A stretch of 45,997 nt of DNA from contig CAYPZT010000006.1 of assembly GCA_964415435.1 (NCBI GenBank), forward strand, positions 1-45,997, read 5' to 3'. Positions 1 to 6,409 of this stretch are shown here, one piece after another. Position 1 is the stretch's first letter; each line of letters begins with the position of its first letter. The translations under genes and the position numbers were made by a program. This DNA comes from CAYPZT01 sp964415435 (lineage in GTDB: Bacteria > Patescibacteriota > Microgenomatia > UBA1406 > GWC2-37-13). The notes under the pieces were generated by a model. It was given only the letters and a program-made list of their open reading frames with translations. It was not told where the DNA came from and searched no databases.

Positions 1-2
1 TG

Positions 3-296
3 GAGGTGAGACTTATTGACGATTGTTTCTATCAGTGGATTGTTGGAAAAGAAACAGGAATAAAAATTTGCGGTGTCGGTATGTATCTGAATCTTTTTTC
101 TTCCTTCCCCTTAGCAGGTCAGATCGTAGACTCTTTAATGCTCAAGGGATTCACAGGAGGAGGTGCTCAATCGTCTATTTCTGCTGGCCTAAACATGCAA
201 GAACTTATGCGCTCATGCGAAAAAAAAGAAATGGCGGGAGTCGTTTTTTCTCTTCCTAAAGGAGTGCTTTTTAAGGAACAAAAGATGAGTCAATAA
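3..296 (+). CDS. 3' part of an unrecognised gene (truncated by the window edge)
   Basis: An open frame enters from the left edge and runs to a TAA at 294-296, giving about 97 visible residues. An internal GTG at position 6 could be a start, but the frame is open to the edge, so I treat it as a C-terminal fragment. The visible part has a hydrophobic stretch near residues 25-45 and a Gly/Ser-rich segment (GFTGGGAQSS) after it. I do not recognise the family. The stop codon touches the A-run that forms the terminator U-tract of the 5S rRNA on the other strand, so the two transcription units are convergent. A second open frame (23-259) overlaps it and looks like a shadow. Confidence 0.45.
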   Translation, partial: EVRLIDDCFYQWIVGKETGIKICGVGMYLNLFSSFPLAGQIVDSLMLKGFTGGGAQSSISAGLNMQELMRSCEKKEMAGVVFSLPKGVLFKEQKMSQ

Positions 297-300
297 AAAA

Positions 301-419
301 GCCCTGGCTACGATCTACTTTCCCCCAAGTTAAACTTGGAGTATCATCGACGCTGACCCGTTTCACTTCCTTGTTCGGGATGGGTAAGGGTGGTACCAGG
401 CCGCTCGAATAACCAGGGC
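301..419 (-). rRNA. rrf: 5S ribosomal RNA, unlinked from 16S/23S
   Basis: The reverse complement is a typical bacterial 5S rRNA of about 119 nt: a terminal helix formed by GCCCTGG (419-413) and CCAGGGC (307-301), the loop-A/helix region with CCATCCCGAAC, and the GATGATACT element. The terminal helix is followed at once by six U (complement of 295-300), so helix I plus the U-run may itself act as the intrinsic terminator. A 23S gene would be expected upstream, at coordinates above 420 on this strand, but a protein gene on the opposite strand lies there. The 5S is therefore a separate transcription unit with its own promoter. Confidence 0.93.
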
Positions 420-426
420 AGATCCA

Positions 427-455
427 ATTATAAATCAAAGAGGCTGTAATGACAA
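427..455 (-). promoter_or_regulatory. sigma70 promoter of the 5S rRNA
   Basis: On the minus strand TTGTCA (455-450), a 17-bp spacer and a perfect TATAAT (432-427) precede the 5S. The expected start lies at about 420, one base before the mature 5' end at 419. The -35 box overlaps the region upstream of the divergent gene at 488. Confidence 0.8.
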
Positions 456-474
456 CTGTTTTTATAGGGTAGTA

Positions 475-480
475 TATAAT
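475..480 (+). promoter_or_regulatory. -10 box for the gene at 488, leaderless type
   Basis: A perfect TATAAT at 475-480 puts the transcription start near 487, one base before the ATG at 488. No clear -35 is seen; TGACAA at 450-455 lies 19 bp upstream and is shared with the divergent 5S promoter. Confidence 0.6.
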
Positions 481-487
481 TGTATAC

Positions 488-1030
488 ATGAGTCCATCAA
501 CAGCGCAATCACATCAATATCTCCACTCCTACTGCCTCCATCCCAACATAAGATTTGAAACACAGGCTCCTGATGAAGAAGTGATTCTTGTCCTTCGAGC
601 TCATCCCATCACACAGCTGCCCTGGATTTTTAACAGTATTGTTCTTTTTCTGATTCTTATCATACTGAATGCCTTTTTGCCCCTTGTGTTGTCGCTGAAC
701 CAGATAGTTTTTACCAATATCCTTTCGATCGTCTTCATAGCGTCGTATTTTTTTTACAACGTTTTGGTCTGGTATTTTAATGTTGGTATTATTACAAATA
801 AAAGAATTGTTGACATTGATTTCAGCGATATTATTTACAAAGAGATTACAGAAGCACGTCTGTCGCGCGTGGAGGATATCACCTCCAAAGGAGGCGGATT
901 TTTGGAAACATTTTTTAATTTTGGAGATGTTTTCATTCAGACTGCGGGAACTGAGCAGAACATAGAGTTTATGAATATACCCAATCCAGCAGACACCGTA
1001 AGAATTATTGATGATCTATTGCACGTCTGA
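488..1030 (+). CDS. Membrane-anchored bacterial PH-domain (YdbS-like) protein
   Basis: This 180-aa protein has an N-terminal tail, two adjacent transmembrane helices (about residues 48-75 and 78-100) and a C-terminal bacterial PH-like fold. The segment ITNKRIVDID followed by EARLSRVEDIT is the usual bPH_2 (DUF304) signature: a strand with 'TNKRI', then 'I.DI' contacts. Proteins of this family are membrane anchored and of unclear biochemical role, often in envelope or secretion contexts. It starts with a leaderless-type promoter and heads a three-gene run with the next two genes. The start ATG at 488 fits both promoter and domain. Family assignment is from motif recognition, and function is unknown. 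Confidence 0.75.
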   Translation: MSPSTAQSHQYLHSYCLHPNIRFETQAPDEEVILVLRAHPITQLPWIFNSIVLFLILIILNAFLPLVLSLNQIVFTNILSIVFIASYFFYNVLVWYFNVGIITNKRIVDIDFSDIIYKEITEARLSRVEDITSKGGGFLETFFNFGDVFIQTAGTEQNIEFMNIPNPADTVRIIDDLLHV

Positions 1031-1031
1031 T

Positions 1032-1277
1032 ATGGAAATACTACTAAACAACCTAGGAATCAGTCTAAGCGATCAAGGAATACTGTCTATTTTTTTTAAG
1101 CTGTTTGCGTTGGTCTTCAGCCTCTTATACCTTCTTTATGCGATTGTGCTTTATAGACAGATTATTATCATGAATAAGACGATTACTACACAGGCTTCAC
1201 CAATTTTTCAGTTTATCGGACTCATTCAATTGATTGTTGCGGTGGCTCTCTTTATTTTGGCAGTTTTTTTAATCTAA
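1032..1277 (+). CDS. Small two-helix membrane protein (DUF5657-like)
   Basis: An 81-aa protein starting at the ATG at 1032, directly after the upstream stop (TGA 1028-1030). An earlier start at 1008 would overlap the PH gene and adds residues unlike a membrane protein start. Two hydrophobic helices (about residues 20-42 and 58-80) flank a short polar loop with Lys and Thr. It resembles the small CPR membrane proteins grouped as DUF5657, but this is a shape-based guess. It lies between the PH-domain gene and the PP2C-like gene and is probably cotranscribed with both. Confidence 0.6.
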   Translation: MEILLNNLGISLSDQGILSIFFKLFALVFSLLYLLYAIVLYRQIIIMNKTITTQASPIFQFIGLIQLIVAVALFILAVFLI

Positions 1278-1283
1278 AACTTT

Positions 1284-3065
1284 ATGCATCAATCCTTTTC
1301 TTATTTTCTGGGAAATAAAAAGGAACACGGGTATAGTGGCCATATCGCAGAAGAAAATATATATGCAGTCATCGAAACGGAAGGTGTGTCCTGGGATATA
1401 GGAGATCAGTGTATCAGCAATCTTCGCAATTCACTTAAAGAGGCGCATATTCATGACTTAGCAACATTCGATGAGGCAGTCCAGCGCGCAATAACGCTGT
1501 TAAATTTGCCACTCAGTGCTTCTCTTGCCGTGGGTTATGTAAAGGAATCAGTACTTTATTTGAAGACAGTCGGAAAAGGAGAAGTTCATCTCATACGAGG
1601 AAAAGATCATGCCCGTCTCATCGATGGCGACGCGAACGCCTCGGGCTATTTACAACAGGGCGATCTCATAACATTCTCCACCTCCCATTTTTTTAACAAA
1701 GCCGATGAGAAAGATATGATGCAGCGGGCGGACCGCATAGATGTCCATGAGATGACCGAAAGAATGCAGCATCATGAAGGTATAAAGAATGAAGAGGGGA
1801 TAGTGGCGGTATTCTTACAAATCTCAGCGGATATGGGAAATATGCTCGTGCAACCGGTACAATCCCAGAACATTGAGGTTGCTCCTCCTCACAGGGAACC
1901 ACCCGCATGGTTAACTGGACTAAAAGAGCATATAGCGATTCCTTATCGGACGTTACGGGAGCGTACGGTTGGTGCCGAGAGGAAGAAAAAACTGACATTT
2001 ATTATTGTTATCCTCATTTCTGTTGTTTTTATTTGGAGTGTGGTGCTGGCATCAAACCGGCGAAAGCAGGAAACGGTGCGGACCAGTATCAATACCACGC
2101 GAGAGACAGTGACTGCCAAATTGACACAGGCCGAAGAGGTTGCATTCCTCAATATGTCAAGTGCCTTGGCGCTTATAAGTGAGTCAAAAAATGAATTAGA
2201 TGCGCTTCGTCAATTGGTTGGATCCGACCCAAAATATACAAAAGACATCGAGGAGATACAAACACTTATCACGGAAAGAGAAAACAGCATTATAAAAAAG
2301 GAAGAGCGGGAATTTGAAGAATTTTACGATTTGGCAGTCGACCAAAAAAATGCCAAAGGCGATGTATTTTACCGAAATGGTGATCTTCTTACCATTTTGG
2401 ACAAGAGCAATGGCGCGTTGTATGCCCTATCATTGCCGCAGAAATCTTTGAGTAAGCTGGCAAATGCAGAACTAAAAAAAGCTTCATTTGTTACGGAGTA
2501 CGAGGGAAGACAGATCGTATTTGTGCCGGGAAAGGGAGTGGTAGAAATACAGGATAACACTATTAAGAATCTTGTCCCCAATGATCCCGAATGGGGAACA
2601 ATCGCGGGAATGGCAATCTACAACAGCAATATCTATCTTCTTGACGAGACGCGTAACAGCATATACAAATATGTACCTATAGCAGAGGGATATTCCGAGA
2701 AACAGGATTACATGGCGCCAGGAACGTCGGTCTCATTGGCAGGTGCACGCTCCATAGCAATAGATTCATCCATATATGTAAGTTTTGAAGACCACGTAGA
2801 GAAGTTTACGAGCGGTCTCAATGACGGGTTAAGTACCGATTTCCCGGATAGTTCACTAGATTTGGATAAAGTTATAGCCGATGGTGACTTAGCAAACATA
2901 TATGTATGGAATAAGGCAAATGGATCACTCTATACGCTGGCAAAGGATGGGGAATATATAGGTGAAATCCAGTCGTCTATCCTTAAAAAGGGAACTGATG
3001 TAACGGTGTATGAGGATGCAGCATATGTTGTAGATGGGGCAAAGATATATAAAATCACTCTCTAA
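1284..3065 (+). CDS. PP2C-like domain / single TM / extracytoplasmic propeller protein
   Basis: A 593-aa protein with three parts. Residues 1-200 resemble a PPM/PP2C-type phosphatase fold (GYSGHIAEEN..., GDLITFSTS near the end), but the usual metal-binding Asp motifs (RxxNQD at the start, DG in the core) are not evident, so it may be a catalytically dead sensor. A strong transmembrane helix follows at about 237-257, flanked by KKK and NRRK. Outside lie a predicted coiled coil (about 265-345) and a C-terminal region of beta-rich repeats (about 345-593) with recurring 'IYLLD', 'IYVSFED', 'IYVWNK' and 'AYVVDG' strands, like NHL/YVTN propellers. The start follows the previous stop by 6 nt without a Shine-Dalgarno sequence. 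It suggests transmembrane sensing but no ligand is evident. Confidence 0.65.
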   Translation: MHQSFSYFLGNKKEHGYSGHIAEENIYAVIETEGVSWDIGDQCISNLRNSLKEAHIHDLATFDEAVQRAITLLNLPLSASLAVGYVKESVLYLKTVGKGEVHLIRGKDHARLIDGDANASGYLQQGDLITFSTSHFFNKADEKDMMQRADRIDVHEMTERMQHHEGIKNEEGIVAVFLQISADMGNMLVQPVQSQNIEVAPPHREPPAWLTGLKEHIAIPYRTLRERTVGAERKKKLTFIIVILISVVFIWSVVLASNRRKQETVRTSINTTRETVTAKLTQAEEVAFLNMSSALALISESKNELDALRQLVGSDPKYTKDIEEIQTLITERENSIIKKEEREFEEFYDLAVDQKNAKGDVFYRNGDLLTILDKSNGALYALSLPQKSLSKLANAELKKASFVTEYEGRQIVFVPGKGVVEIQDNTIKNLVPNDPEWGTIAGMAIYNSNIYLLDETRNSIYKYVPIAEGYSEKQDYMAPGTSVSLAGARSIAIDSSIYVSFEDHVEKFTSGLNDGLSTDFPDSSLDLDKVIADGDLANIYVWNKANGSLYTLAKDGEYIGEIQSSILKKGTDVTVYEDAAYVVDGAKIYKITL

Positions 3066-3110
3066 ATCCTCCGGCAGTAGATCATTTAAGCCGAAAATAC
3101 GGCAGGATAG

Positions 3111-3116
3111 TATAAT
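3111..3116 (+). promoter_or_regulatory. -10 box upstream of the isopentenyl phosphate kinase gene
   Basis: Perfect TATAAT at 3111-3116, expected start near 3123, leader of about 22 nt to the ATG at 3145. No clear -35 at the expected place. A small GCCG/CGGC inverted repeat (3089-3102) lies just upstream. Confidence 0.5.
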
Positions 3117-3144
3117 AGAAGATACTTAAATCAGGTATTTGCAT

Positions 3145-3945
3145 ATGCAATCAGTAACTTTACTAAAGCTTGGAGGAAGTCTCATAACCGATAAATCAAA
3201 ACCATATACTGCAAGACCACATATCATCAAAGATCTAGTAAGACAGATTAAGGAAGCCTTATCACAAAAAAAAGATCTCCTGCTTATAGTTGGTAACGGT
3301 GCTGGTTCTTATGCCCATTATCCAGCAACTTTGTATAACATGTCTCGGGGAATAACCATTTCCTCCCAAAAAATGGGATTTTGTATGGTTCAGGATGGAG
3401 CTGCCAGGTTAAACAGAATAATAGTATCAGCACTTCTTCAGTCGGGCGTAGAAGCAGTATCACTTTCCCCTTCGTCATTTTGCACTGCGCGAGGCGGAAA
3501 GGTACACAGGATGTTCTTGGACCCGCTGGTTGGTTTATTGGAAAAAAGAATAGTACCGGTCTTGTACGGTGACATCATCTATGATGAAACCCAAGGTTCG
3601 GCGATCATTTCAACAGAGGTCCTTTTATCAAATATTGCGAAAAAGCTTTTGAGAAGAAACATTCGCGTAAGATCCATTATTCATAACGGAGTGACAAAAG
3701 GCGTACTCGATCTTTCAGGAAAAGTTATTCCAAGAATAACGACAAAAGACTTCAGCTCCTTAAAAAAAGTATTTACTTCAGTCAAAGGCTATGATGTCAC
3801 GGGAGGAATGATGCACAAGGTGAAGGAGTCGCTCGCTCTTACCCGGTACGGAATCAGGAGTTTTATCATTAACGGTATGTCAGAAAAAAACGTATTGAAG
3901 AGGGCATTGATGGGGGATGTCGTTCTTGGTACAAAGATAGAATGA
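3145..3945 (+). CDS. ipk: Isopentenyl phosphate kinase
   Basis: A 266-aa amino-acid-kinase fold protein that phosphorylates isopentenyl phosphate to isopentenyl diphosphate in the alternative mevalonate pathway. Motifs seen: N-terminal KLGGSLITDK, the nucleotide/phosphate loop GNGAGSYAH with a His at residue 58 matching the IPK-specific catalytic His (His60 of the Methanocaldococcus enzyme), VLYGD, HNGVTKGV in place of the usual DGVY segment, and DVTGGMMHKV. The His separates IPK from glutamate-5-kinase and UMP kinase. I chose ATG 3145; an in-frame TTG at 3139 would add two residues. UppS, which consumes isopentenyl diphosphate, lies about 700 bp downstream. No other mevalonate-pathway gene is in the window. 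Confidence 0.8.
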   Translation: MQSVTLLKLGGSLITDKSKPYTARPHIIKDLVRQIKEALSQKKDLLLIVGNGAGSYAHYPATLYNMSRGITISSQKMGFCMVQDGAARLNRIIVSALLQSGVEAVSLSPSSFCTARGGKVHRMFLDPLVGLLEKRIVPVLYGDIIYDETQGSAIISTEVLLSNIAKKLLRRNIRVRSIIHNGVTKGVLDLSGKVIPRITTKDFSSLKKVFTSVKGYDVTGGMMHKVKESLALTRYGIRSFIINGMSEKNVLKRALMGDVVLGTKIE

Positions 3946-3951
3946 CGCCGC

Positions 3952-4317
3952 TTAAAAGGTAGGGAGCCTAAATTCCCACCCATCTGGTCCAACAGTCATT
4001 ATATTAAGGACATTCCCCGTAATCACTCCAAAGGCAGCTAATACTACGAAGATGATAATGAAACCTAATACGGCATGGGTAATTTTATTTTGCGCCTTTG
4101 CAATGCGCTCTTTTTCTCCGCTTGATATGATCCAGTCGAAAGCACCCCAAAGCATATAGGCGAGCATGAGAAGTCCGGCAACAATCAGGAACAACGAGAT
4201 GCCGCGGGCAATGATAATTCCCAAACTTTGTTCGGGAGAACTGTTAAAGAGGGGCGAATCTATAGGCGGTGCGATGGTACCGACAAGATCGTCTACCGAA
4301 ACTTGAGAGAGCTTCAT
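3952..4317 (-). CDS. T4SS-pilin-like (TrbC/VirB2-type) membrane protein
   Basis: A 121-aa protein with two transmembrane helices (about residues 34-60 and 82-105) joined by a short charged loop with SGEKERIAKAQNKIT. This helix - 'G.xE.I.KAQ..I' - helix pattern is the hallmark of the small T4SS-pilin family widespread in CPR bacteria, and recurs in three other proteins in this window. The N-terminal 30 residues are exposed and Pro/Ser-rich, without a clear signal peptide. It overlaps the upstream gene by 4 nt (4314-4317), so the two are translationally coupled. It ends 7 bp from the convergent kinase gene. Whether it forms a pilus is not known. Confidence 0.72.
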   Translation of the reverse strand: MKLSQVSVDDLVGTIAPPIDSPLFNSSPEQSLGIIIARGISLFLIVAGLLMLAYMLWGAFDWIISSGEKERIAKAQNKITHAVLGFIIIFVVLAAFGVITGNVLNIMTVGPDGWEFRLPTF

Positions 4318-4610
4318 AGTGGGACTGATTGAATGTTTAATATATACGCAATCACTTTTACTGCAAAAAAGCTAAAAACAATAATAACGAGTCCTATAAC
4401 GGCAAATGTTATCGTCATCTGTGCCTTTTTGATCTGCTCGGGATTATCACCGCCAGTAATCCATAGCAAAGTGCCATATAACATGTAAAAAAGCGTCAGT
4501 ACAGCCATGATGAGCATCACAAGAGGAAGGATAATATTCATAAAACTTGCAATAGAAACAAATTTAGCTGGAACGAAGTTGCTTTGATTTATCTCAAGGG
4601 CATATACCAT
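4314..4610 (-). CDS. T4SS-pilin-like membrane protein
   Basis: A 98-aa protein from ATG 4610. A longer open frame reaches 4691 but would overlap the uppS start; the promoter at 4649-4621 with a start near 4614 supports 4610. Two transmembrane helices (about 21-45 and 64-88) flank the loop GGDNPEQIKKAQMTIT, the same pilin signature as the next gene. The C-terminus ends in a short amphipathic segment. It forms a two-gene operon with the gene at 3952-4317 (ATGA overlap) and is divergent from uppS with a 57-bp shared regulatory region. Confidence 0.7.
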   Translation of the reverse strand: MVYALEINQSNFVPAKFVSIASFMNIILPLVMLIMAVLTLFYMLYGTLLWITGGDNPEQIKKAQMTITFAVIGLVIIVFSFFAVKVIAYILNIQSVPL

Positions 4611-4620
4611 AGATAGTCCA

Positions 4621-4649
4621 AGTGTAGTACACCTCCATTTTTCTGTCAA
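4621..4649 (-). promoter_or_regulatory. Promoter of the two-gene pilin-like operon
   Basis: Minus strand: consensus TTGACA (4649-4644), 17-bp spacer, TACACT (4626-4621). Expected start near 4614 gives a 4-nt leader before ATG 4610. Confidence 0.7.
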
Positions 4650-4654
4650 TGAGG

Positions 4655-4660
4655 TACAAT
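4655..4660 (+). promoter_or_regulatory. -10 box of uppS, leaderless type
   Basis: TACAAT at 4655-4660 followed by 7 nt and the ATG at 4668; expected start 4667. No convincing -35. It overlaps the divergent pilin promoter, so the two may compete. Confidence 0.55.
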
Positions 4661-4667
4661 TGCTCAT

Positions 4668-5348
4668 ATGAGTCGATCCATTCCCCGTCATATAGCTATC
4701 ATCCCCGATGGGAACAGAAGATGGGCAAAAGCAAAAAAATTACCCCCGTGGGAGGGTCATAAGAGAGGTTATGAGCGCGCCCTTGAGATAGGAAAAAAAA
4801 GCAGAGAGATGGGAATTAGGGTATTTACGTTTTGGGGATTTTCAACTGAGAACTGGAAACGTCCTTCCCGCGAAATACAGTTCCTTATGAAAGCATTTTT
4901 ACAGCTGACTCGTAAATTCAAACAAGACGCAATGGAAGAAAGGATACGAGTGGTTCATTTGGGAAGAAAGGATAGGCTTCCGAAAGATGTTTTAGAAGGA
5001 TTAAAAGATTTAGAGGAAAGTACAAAAGACTTCAATAAGTATTATCTTGCCCTCGCGATTGACTACGGCGGTCGTGATGAAATAATAAGAGCAGTCCAAA
5101 AAATGAAAAGTACGAATGGTGAAGTTCAGAACCTTGATAAATATCTAGACACCCGTGATCTACCGTACCCGGATCCTGATCTTATCATTAGAACAAGCGG
5201 AGAAACGAGATTATCAGGCATCCTGCCTTGGCAAGGAGTGTATGCCGAGCTTGTTTTTGTAAAGAAACATTTTCCAGACTTTACTGCTGGTGAACTTGAA
5301 AAGTGCGTCTTAGAATACTCAAAACGAGTCAGGAGATTCGGTAGGTAA
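4668..5348 (+). CDS. uppS: Isoprenyl (undecaprenyl) diphosphate synthase
   Basis: A 226-aa cis-prenyltransferase that condenses isopentenyl diphosphate into the long-chain carrier lipid for cell-wall glycan assembly. Visible motifs in family order: HIAIIPDGNRRWAK (catalytic Asp and Asn), W.GH..G, FTFWGFSTENWKRP, a DYGGRDEI segment, and near the C-terminus RTSGETRLSGILPWQ..Y.E. The length is slightly below the usual 240-250 aa. It is divergent from the pilin-like genes and close to the isopentenyl phosphate kinase, which may supply its substrate. It has a leaderless-type promoter and no Shine-Dalgarno sequence. Confidence 0.93.
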   Translation: MSRSIPRHIAIIPDGNRRWAKAKKLPPWEGHKRGYERALEIGKKSREMGIRVFTFWGFSTENWKRPSREIQFLMKAFLQLTRKFKQDAMEERIRVVHLGRKDRLPKDVLEGLKDLEESTKDFNKYYLALAIDYGGRDEIIRAVQKMKSTNGEVQNLDKYLDTRDLPYPDPDLIIRTSGETRLSGILPWQGVYAELVFVKKHFPDFTAGELEKCVLEYSKRVRRFGR

Positions 5349-5354
5349 TTTTTG

Positions 5355-5360
5355 TATAAT
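5355..5360 (+). promoter_or_regulatory. -10 box of the fic gene, leaderless type
   Basis: Perfect TATAAT at 5355-5360, 8 nt before ATG 5369; expected start about 5367. It sits in the 20-bp gap after uppS. Confidence 0.6.
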
Positions 5361-5368
5361 AGAGTCCT

Positions 5369-6406
5369 ATGTTCTCACCTTCGTACACAATCTCGAATAA
5401 AATTTTAAGTAATATAGCAAAAATAGAAGCAGCAGAAGAAGTCATTAAGCATTCTCCCTTACTACCTCTTTGGGAAAAACAGTTCAAGGAGGATGCAATA
5501 GTCCGCTCCACGTATCATGGCACCCACATAGAGGGAAATATGCTCGGCAAAGATGAAGCAAAGGATGTGCTTTTAGGAAAAGAAATAATCGGTAGACCGC
5601 GAGATATACAGGAAGTCATAAACTACAGAAAAGTAATTGAGTATATCGATGAGGAAGCAAAAAAAAATATAGATAAGATTACAGAACTGCATGTTAAAAA
5701 ACTTCACACACTGATTGTCGATAAAATCCTGCCACCCGAACAGTCCGGTGAATACAGACTCAAGCAAGTAGTAATAAGAAATTCACAAACAGGAGAAATT
5801 ACATTCCGTCCGCCCCCTCCACTTGAGGTCGCCTTTCTCATGAGAGAGTACATATATTGGCTCAATAAGGAGAGCGATATTCATCCGTTTCTCAAAGCAG
5901 GAATTGCCCATCATGAGCTTGTGAGGATTCATCCGTTCATTGACGGAAACGGTAGGGTGGGCCGTGTGCTCGCAACACTGTTATTATTCCTCGGCGGATA
6001 TGATATACGTAGGTTTTTCTCCCTTGAGGAACATTACGACAAAGATGCGGTTACTTACTATGAACATCTTCAGAAAGCATCTGCGGGCGATCTCACCACA
6101 TGGCTCGAGTACTTTACATCCGGTGCGGCAATAGAATATGATCGTGTAAAAGAAAAAGTACTCAAGCTTTCCAAAGATGTAAAGCTAAAGCAAAAGTTTG
6201 GCGGACAACAAATATATCTTACAGAGCGTCAAATGAAGATTATAGAATATATCCAGGATATAGGTTATGTGCAGAATAAATCATTCGCTTCGATATTGAA
6301 TGATATTTCTGAAGATACTGTCTTGAGGGATCTGCAGGACCTGATTCAAAAAGGAATAATAAAAAAAATAGGCAGTACGAAGGGTGCGCGTTATGTAATG
6401 GTTTAA
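5369..6406 (+). CDS. Fic-domain protein with C-terminal winged helix
   Basis: A 345-aa Fic protein. The active-site loop HPFIDGNGRVGR (His188) is a full match to HPFxxGNGRxxR, so transfer of AMP or a similar moiety to a target hydroxyl is plausible. An N-terminal THIEGN segment (about residues 52-57) matches the auto-inhibitory helix of class II Fic proteins, with the conserved Glu. The C-terminal 80 residues contain LTERQMKIIEYI and a DTVLRDLQDL recognition helix typical of a winged-helix DNA-binding domain, as in many stand-alone regulatory Fic proteins. It is followed 3 nt later by the DNA ligase gene, so both are likely one transcript. The target is unknown. Confidence 0.88.
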   Translation: MFSPSYTISNKILSNIAKIEAAEEVIKHSPLLPLWEKQFKEDAIVRSTYHGTHIEGNMLGKDEAKDVLLGKEIIGRPRDIQEVINYRKVIEYIDEEAKKNIDKITELHVKKLHTLIVDKILPPEQSGEYRLKQVVIRNSQTGEITFRPPPPLEVAFLMREYIYWLNKESDIHPFLKAGIAHHELVRIHPFIDGNGRVGRVLATLLLFLGGYDIRRFFSLEEHYDKDAVTYYEHLQKASAGDLTTWLEYFTSGAAIEYDRVKEKVLKLSKDVKLKQKFGGQQIYLTERQMKIIEYIQDIGYVQNKSFASILNDISEDTVLRDLQDLIQKGIIKKIGSTKGARYVMV

Positions 6407-6409
6407 CTT

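Noticed and set aside
23..259. Alternative 78-aa frame at the left edge
   Set aside because: Overlaps the longer open frame and has an unusual, Arg/Cys-rich composition typical of shadow frames.
3066..3110. Inverted repeat GCCG/CGGC as a terminator
   Set aside because: Short stem and no T-run follows.
4611..4691. Longer start for the pilin-like gene at 4314
   Set aside because: It overlaps uppS and lies upstream of the predicted transcript start.
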